DNA from: Deltaproteobacteria bacterium
Lineage (GTDB): Bacteria; Desulfobacterota; Desulfobacteria; Desulfobacterales; SURF-7
Direction of reading: 5' to 3'
NCBI GenBank assembly: GCA_019307665.1
Contig: JAFDJC010000068.1
Coordinates: 1-15,400 of the forward strand
Length of the DNA: 15,400 bases
A program made the position numbers and the translations under genes. The notes beneath the pieces are model-generated. The model was given only the letters and a program-made list of their open reading frames with translations. It searched no databases and was not told where the DNA came from. Shown here piece by piece: positions 13,580 to 15,400 of this stretch. The stretch's first letter is position 1. Every line of letters starts with the position of its first letter.

Positions 13580-14992
13580 ATGGATAAAAATATTTCTGAC
13601 AAAAAAAAACGGTCGATTTTTGCACTCGTCGCTGTCGGCATTTTTATGTGTACACTTGACGGCAGCATCGTCAATATTACCCTTCCGGTTATAATGCGTG
13701 ATCTTAAAACTTCACTCGCCCTTATTGAATGGGTCGTGCTGATTTATCTTTTTATCGTAGCCTCTCTTCTTTTAAGTTTCGGCCGGCTGAGCGACATCAA
13801 AGGCCGAAGATGGATTTATACTCGCGGTCTTTTTCTTTTTACCGCAGGGTCTCTTTTATGCGGCATGTCAACTAATGTCTCATGGTTGATTTTATCACGA
13901 TTTTTTCAGGGTGTCGGCGCTTCCATGGTAATGGCATGCAGTTCAGCCATTATTGTGGATATATTTCATAAAAATGAACGGGGCCGAGTTTTGGGGATGA
14001 TTGGAGCTGTAGTGGCTCTCGGACTCAGTGTGGGCCCGGCCCTTGGAGGTTCTCTCCTTCATTGGTTTTCCTGGCGAGTAATTTTTTATATCAATATCCC
14101 AATAGGCCTGGCAGCATCTTTTGCCGCAGCCAAGCTCTTAAAAGGAGGAAAAACGGACATTGCAAGAAAAGAAGCATTTGACTGGGCAGGCGGATCATTG
14201 CTTGCACTCTGTCTCGGATCTTTTCTCTTTGCTTTTACGCATGGATATGACTGGGGCTATTCGTCCATAGAGTTTATCCTGATGCTGCTTTTTTCTATAA
14301 TCACACTCGCCGGTGTTGTAATAATCGAAACCCACGTCAAGTTTCCGATAATTGAACCTTCGCTGCTGAAAATAAGGCTGTTCACCTTGCCGCTACTTTC
14401 AGCGGCTATTATTTTCGCAAGTCTTTTTATAATTGTATTTCTGATGCCTTTTTATCTTATGCACCCCGGCGGTTACTCTGTTGGCCGGGCCGCTTATATT
14501 ATGGTAACACTTTTTATCCCACTGTTATTTGTGTCTCCTGTTGCGGGTAGTATATCAGACAGAATAGGCTCCAGGCTTCTTTGTACATTCGGCATGGGCA
14601 TTCTATGCGTTTCTTTTTTATGCCTGTCATGGCTCCCACCCGCCGCACCACCATCAGCTATTGCCTGGCGGCTTGCCCTCGCCGGAACCGGCACAGCTGT
14701 TTTCCTGTCACCAAACAGTGCGATCACTATGAATTCAGTACCCCAGGCTTTTCGGGGTATCGCCGCAGCAACAATTGCCATGGCCCGGAATTTTGGAATG
14801 GTTCTTGGCGTTGCCATTGCCGGGACGATATTCAATAGTGTATTTTATAATCTAAGCGGGGGATTCACACTTAAAGTATACAAGCCCGAACTGCAGGAAG
14901 TCTTCATGGCTGCTTTTCACTATGCAATGACGGCAGGAGTTGTTCTTGCAGGCATTGGCATTTTTGTGGCGTTTAGTCGTGGTCCTGAATAA
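13580..14992 (+). CDS. MFS exporter, DHA2 (EmrB/QacA-like) family
   Basis: The 470-residue membrane protein has about 14 hydrophobic segments, as expected for the 14-TM DHA2 drug:H+ antiporter group. The family motif D1 is LDGSIVNITLPVI (26-38), motif A is GRLSDIKGRR (68-77) and motif C is GLSVGPALGGSLLHWFSWR, followed by VIFYINIPIG. It should export small organic compounds in exchange for protons. The specific substrate is unknown, and annotated drug resistance should not be assumed. The gene begins 15 bases after the thioesterase stop with no strong ribosome binding site, so coupling to upstream translation is likely. It has no membrane-fusion or outer-membrane partner beside it. Confidence 0.92.
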   Translation: MDKNISDKKKRSIFALVAVGIFMCTLDGSIVNITLPVIMRDLKTSLALIEWVVLIYLFIVASLLLSFGRLSDIKGRRWIYTRGLFLFTAGSLLCGMSTNVSWLILSRFFQGVGASMVMACSSAIIVDIFHKNERGRVLGMIGAVVALGLSVGPALGGSLLHWFSWRVIFYINIPIGLAASFAAAKLLKGGKTDIARKEAFDWAGGSLLALCLGSFLFAFTHGYDWGYSSIEFILMLLFSIITLAGVVIIETHVKFPIIEPSLLKIRLFTLPLLSAAIIFASLFIIVFLMPFYLMHPGGYSVGRAAYIMVTLFIPLLFVSPVAGSISDRIGSRLLCTFGMGILCVSFLCLSWLPPAAPPSAIAWRLALAGTGTAVFLSPNSAITMNSVPQAFRGIAAATIAMARNFGMVLGVAIAGTIFNSVFYNLSGGFTLKVYKPELQEVFMAAFHYAMTAGVVLAGIGIFVAFSRGPE

Positions 14993-15226
14993 AAACAGCC
15001 TTTCCAGCGCAGGCATTACGACCTACCGGACAGTGGAAGGAAAAAACTTGAAATTAGCGGTAAGGGTGTAAACCTCAGAACCTACCTGTTCAGTCTCACA
15101 TAATACATATTTTGACCAAACAAAAGATTACTTTAAGGTTAAAGATATTTCTTTTACAGGCTTAGGCATTATCTGCACAGCTTGTAAAAATAAAACAGGC
15201 CGGCAGACGTTATAAACCTATAGAAG

Positions 15227-15400
15227 CTAATAAAGGTACCACCTGATAACAACCTCCCCGTAAAATATATATGCAATAGCCCCTACTGAAAGGAAAGGGC
15301 CAAAAGGAATGGCAAACCTGAAATTCTTTTTATTCAGCAATATAACCGGTATCCCCACCAATGTTCCTGCCACAGATGCAGCATAAATGGTAAAGAGAAC
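15227..15400 (-). CDS. pilD: Prepilin peptidase, C-terminal part (5' end outside the window)
   Basis: The last 57 codons of a minus-strand gene run from the window edge to TAG at 15229-15227. The peptide has a membrane helix (VLFTIYAASVAGTLVGIPVILL), then NKKNFRFAIPFGPFLSVGAIAYIFYGE. The phrase PFGPFLxxGAxxxxFxGE is the characteristic C-terminal end of type IV prepilin peptidase/N-methyltransferase (A24 family), which cleaves and methylates prepilins and pseudopilins in the inner membrane. The catalytic aspartates would lie upstream, outside the window. No type IV pilus gene is seen to its left, so any cluster extends to the right. Confidence 0.82.
   Translation of the reverse strand, partial: VLFTIYAASVAGTLVGIPVILLNKKNFRFAIPFGPFLSVGAIAYIFYGEVVIRWYLY

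Noticed and set aside
14993..15226. Search for a gene, terminator or RNA in the gap after the MFS gene
   Set aside because: Only weak inverted segments were found (for example CTTTAA-GG-TTAAAG near 15132), without T-runs or coding features.
1..15400. CRISPR array, prophage, defence island, tRNA or rRNA
   Set aside because: No regularly spaced repeats, phage genes, defence genes beyond the antitoxin fragment, or RNA gene signatures were visible on either strand.

Overview
The window reads as ordinary chromosome of a moderately AT-rich, Gram-negative, motile bacterium. A Desulfobacterota-like (former deltaproteobacterial) origin is my best guess. The pointers are a DUF615/YjgA-type ribosome factor, a large chemotaxis receptor, a prepilin peptidase at the right edge, a RAYT element and a eukaryote-type fused HisH-HisF. 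This is inference from gene content; no rRNA, tRNA or other decisive marker is present.

Left part (1-3900). The window opens inside a BrnA-type antitoxin whose 5' end lies outside. A structured spacer with a 12-bp inverted repeat follows, then an exported DUF302 protein. Next comes a self-contained RAYT transposase unit (about 1011-1774) bounded by near-perfect 25-bp inverted repeats. Only 13 bp beyond it, on the minus strand, ends a short DarP/YjgA-like protein that lacks the C-terminal half of its family. A THUMP-class N2-guanine RNA methyltransferase (RlmL-like) and a small SEC-C zinc-motif protein follow on the plus strand.

Middle (3900-9060). A cold-shock protein gene has a good sigma-70 promoter, a leader of about 120 nt with a GC hairpin, and a strong intrinsic terminator. 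After it comes a membrane-anchored alpha/beta hydrolase. On the minus strand lies a metal-uptake operon read znuA, znuC, znuB, then a DMT-family transporter, with tight spacing or overlaps. The substrate-binding protein keeps three of the four usual metal ligands and has Ala at the first His position.

Right part (9060-15400). A methyl-accepting chemotaxis protein is divergent from the metal operon, with a possible sigma-54 element in front of it. It converges, with an 11-bp overlap, on a fused imidazole-glycerol-phosphate synthase (HisHF). The first tens of HisH codons are disrupted by an apparent frameshift. Then a PaaI-type thioesterase and a 14-TM DHA2-type MFS exporter form a small operon, and the window ends in the C-terminal part of a prepilin peptidase on the minus strand.

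Two hexanucleotide tracts built on the unit GATTAA occur in intergenic DNA in opposite orientation (5639-5662 and 13111-13140). I saw no CRISPR array, prophage, integron or tRNA/rRNA. No clearly new multi-gene system is evident; the most notable items are the disrupted HIS7-type fusion, the ligand-variant metal-binding protein operon with its coupled DMT gene, and the RAYT unit beside a truncated gene.
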